Source: JAAFHB01 sp963675995 (GTDB taxonomy: Bacteria; Bacteroidota; Bacteroidia; Bacteroidales; Prolixibacteraceae). From it: a stretch of 64,000 bases of DNA. This document shows positions 63,379 through 64,000 of the stretch, piece after piece (position 1 is the stretch's first letter; each line of letters opens with the position of its first letter). Below the pieces are notes generated by a model. It did no database searches and was not told the origin of the DNA. It worked only from the letters and a program-made list of their open reading frames with translations. The stretch lies in NCBI GenBank assembly GCA_963675995.2, contig CAXXIY010000002.1, positions 2,852,001-2,916,000 of the forward strand, written 5' to 3'. The position numbers and the translations under genes were made by a program.

Positions 63379-64000
63379 ATGGAAAAAAAAGACAAAATGA
63401 CTAAAGTTGGATTATTTGGAATTGGCCTTGACACTTATTGGGGACAATTCGAGGGATTGCTTGACAATCTTAAAAAATACCAGGATCAAATCAAATCAGG
63501 GATATCCGGATTTGGTGTTGAGGTAATTGATGCCGGAATGGTTGACAATCCTGTCAAAGCGGGCGAAGCTGCTGACTTTCTGAAAAGTCAGGATGTTGAG
63601 ATTGTATTTCTGTATGTTTCAACGTATGCACTCTCTTCAACAGTATTACCAGTGGCACAACGACTTAAAATTCCGGTAGTTATTCTGAACCTTCAACCGG
63701 TGGCAGAACTCGACTATGAAGCATTTAACAATCTGGGCGACCGTGGAAAAATGACCGGGATATGGCTGGAACATTGTCAGGCATGCTCGGTACCGGAGAT
63801 CGCATGTGTATTTAACCGTTCCGGGATTCAATACGACATTATAACGGGTTATCTTCAGGACAAAGTGGCCTGGCAGGAGATCGCAGCCTGGACCGAGGCG
63901 GCAAATGTTGCAAATGCCATGCGTAATAATCGTCTTGGAGTTTTGGGCCATTACTATTGTGGAATGCTTGATGTGTATACCGATTTAGCCAAACAATCCT
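63379..64000 (+). CDS. L-fucose/L-arabinose isomerase-like sugar isomerase (3' end outside window)
   Basis: The frame opens with ATG at 63379 (or 63397) and stays open to the window end, so about 207 codons of a longer gene are seen. It has the pattern of the FucI/AraA superfamily: VGLFGIGLDTYWGQFEGLLDNL, FLYVSTYALSSTVLPVAQR, VVILNLQPVAELDY, WLEHCQACSVPEIACVFNR and GHYYCGMLDVYTDL. It would convert an aldose to a ketose in the cytoplasm, here likely the deoxysugar freed by the GH106 enzymes. It is not the classical RhaA type. No signal peptide. Confidence 0.88.
   Translation, partial: MEKKDKMTKVGLFGIGLDTYWGQFEGLLDNLKKYQDQIKSGISGFGVEVIDAGMVDNPVKAGEAADFLKSQDVEIVFLYVSTYALSSTVLPVAQRLKIPVVILNLQPVAELDYEAFNNLGDRGKMTGIWLEHCQACSVPEIACVFNRSGIQYDIITGYLQDKVAWQEIAAWTEAANVANAMRNNRLGVLGHYYCGMLDVYTDLAKQS

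Noticed and set aside
1..64000. CRISPR array
   Set aside because: No regularly spaced direct repeats of 24-40 bases were noticed by eye; the repeats seen are degenerate short words or palindromes.
1..64000. tRNA or rRNA genes
   Set aside because: No cloverleaf-like or rRNA-conserved segment was recognised in the gaps.

Overview
The window looks like a chromosomal segment of a Bacteroidota bacterium, probably a free-living or gut/sediment polysaccharide degrader of the Marinilabiliales/Prolixibacteraceae type. Supporting signs are TAnnTTTG-type promoter elements, A-rich leaders mostly without Shine-Dalgarno sequences, Bacteroidota-specific families (DUF4270, DUF4349, RhaT paralogues, LytTR regulator, TonB-dependent receptor) and the dense glycoside-hydrolase content. 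The genus is inference; no rRNA or tRNA is present.

Layout. (1) 1-5,562, plus strand: the end of a large unknown protein, an S1 sulfatase, a GH59 galactocerebrosidase-like enzyme and a RhaT-type sugar symporter. (2) 5,581-14,204, minus strand: a catabolic operon read RhaT - URO-D family protein - three GH29 fucosidases - L-rhamnose mutarotase - second URO-D family protein, with a divergent AraC regulator at 14,490. (3) 15,397-18,995, minus: an L-fucose module fucU-fucP-GH29, with a divergent AraC gene at 19,292. (4) 20,201-23,181, minus: a corrinoid methyl-transfer module (B12-binding corrinoid protein, a URO-D methyltransferase fused to a thioredoxin domain, and a CobW-type GTPase), again with a divergent AraC gene. 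(5) 24,194-35,148: envelope and housekeeping genes, including a twice-frameshifted DUF1003 gene, a FadL-like porin, DUF4270 and kelch lipoproteins, an orphan LytTR response regulator, a TonB-dependent receptor, DUF4349 and a TonB-like protein. (6) 35,234-41,221: an inducible-mutagenesis cassette (S24/LexA-like regulator, DinB, DnaE) with a relic of another dnaE 3' end. (7) 41,284-49,542: TauE/SafE exporter, nitroreductase, MsrA, an unknown protein, GH2 beta-galactosidase and release factor 3. (8) 49,905-64,000: an AraC regulator and a plus-strand L-rhamnose-polymer operon (WbsX/GH99-like, SGNH hydrolase, GH106-like, beta-propeller protein, two GH106 rhamnosidases, and a sugar isomerase cut by the window edge).

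The common theme is release, uptake and first-step processing of 6-deoxy-L-hexoses (fucose, rhamnose) from sulfated, acetylated and galactose-containing glycans. No SusC/SusD pair is visible, so outer-membrane uptake must be encoded elsewhere. The most intriguing point is the repeated association of URO-D-family proteins and a corrinoid module with deoxysugar genes. One testable idea is an anaerobic, cobalamin-dependent O-demethylation route for methylated deoxysugars; this is a hypothesis, not shown by the sequence.
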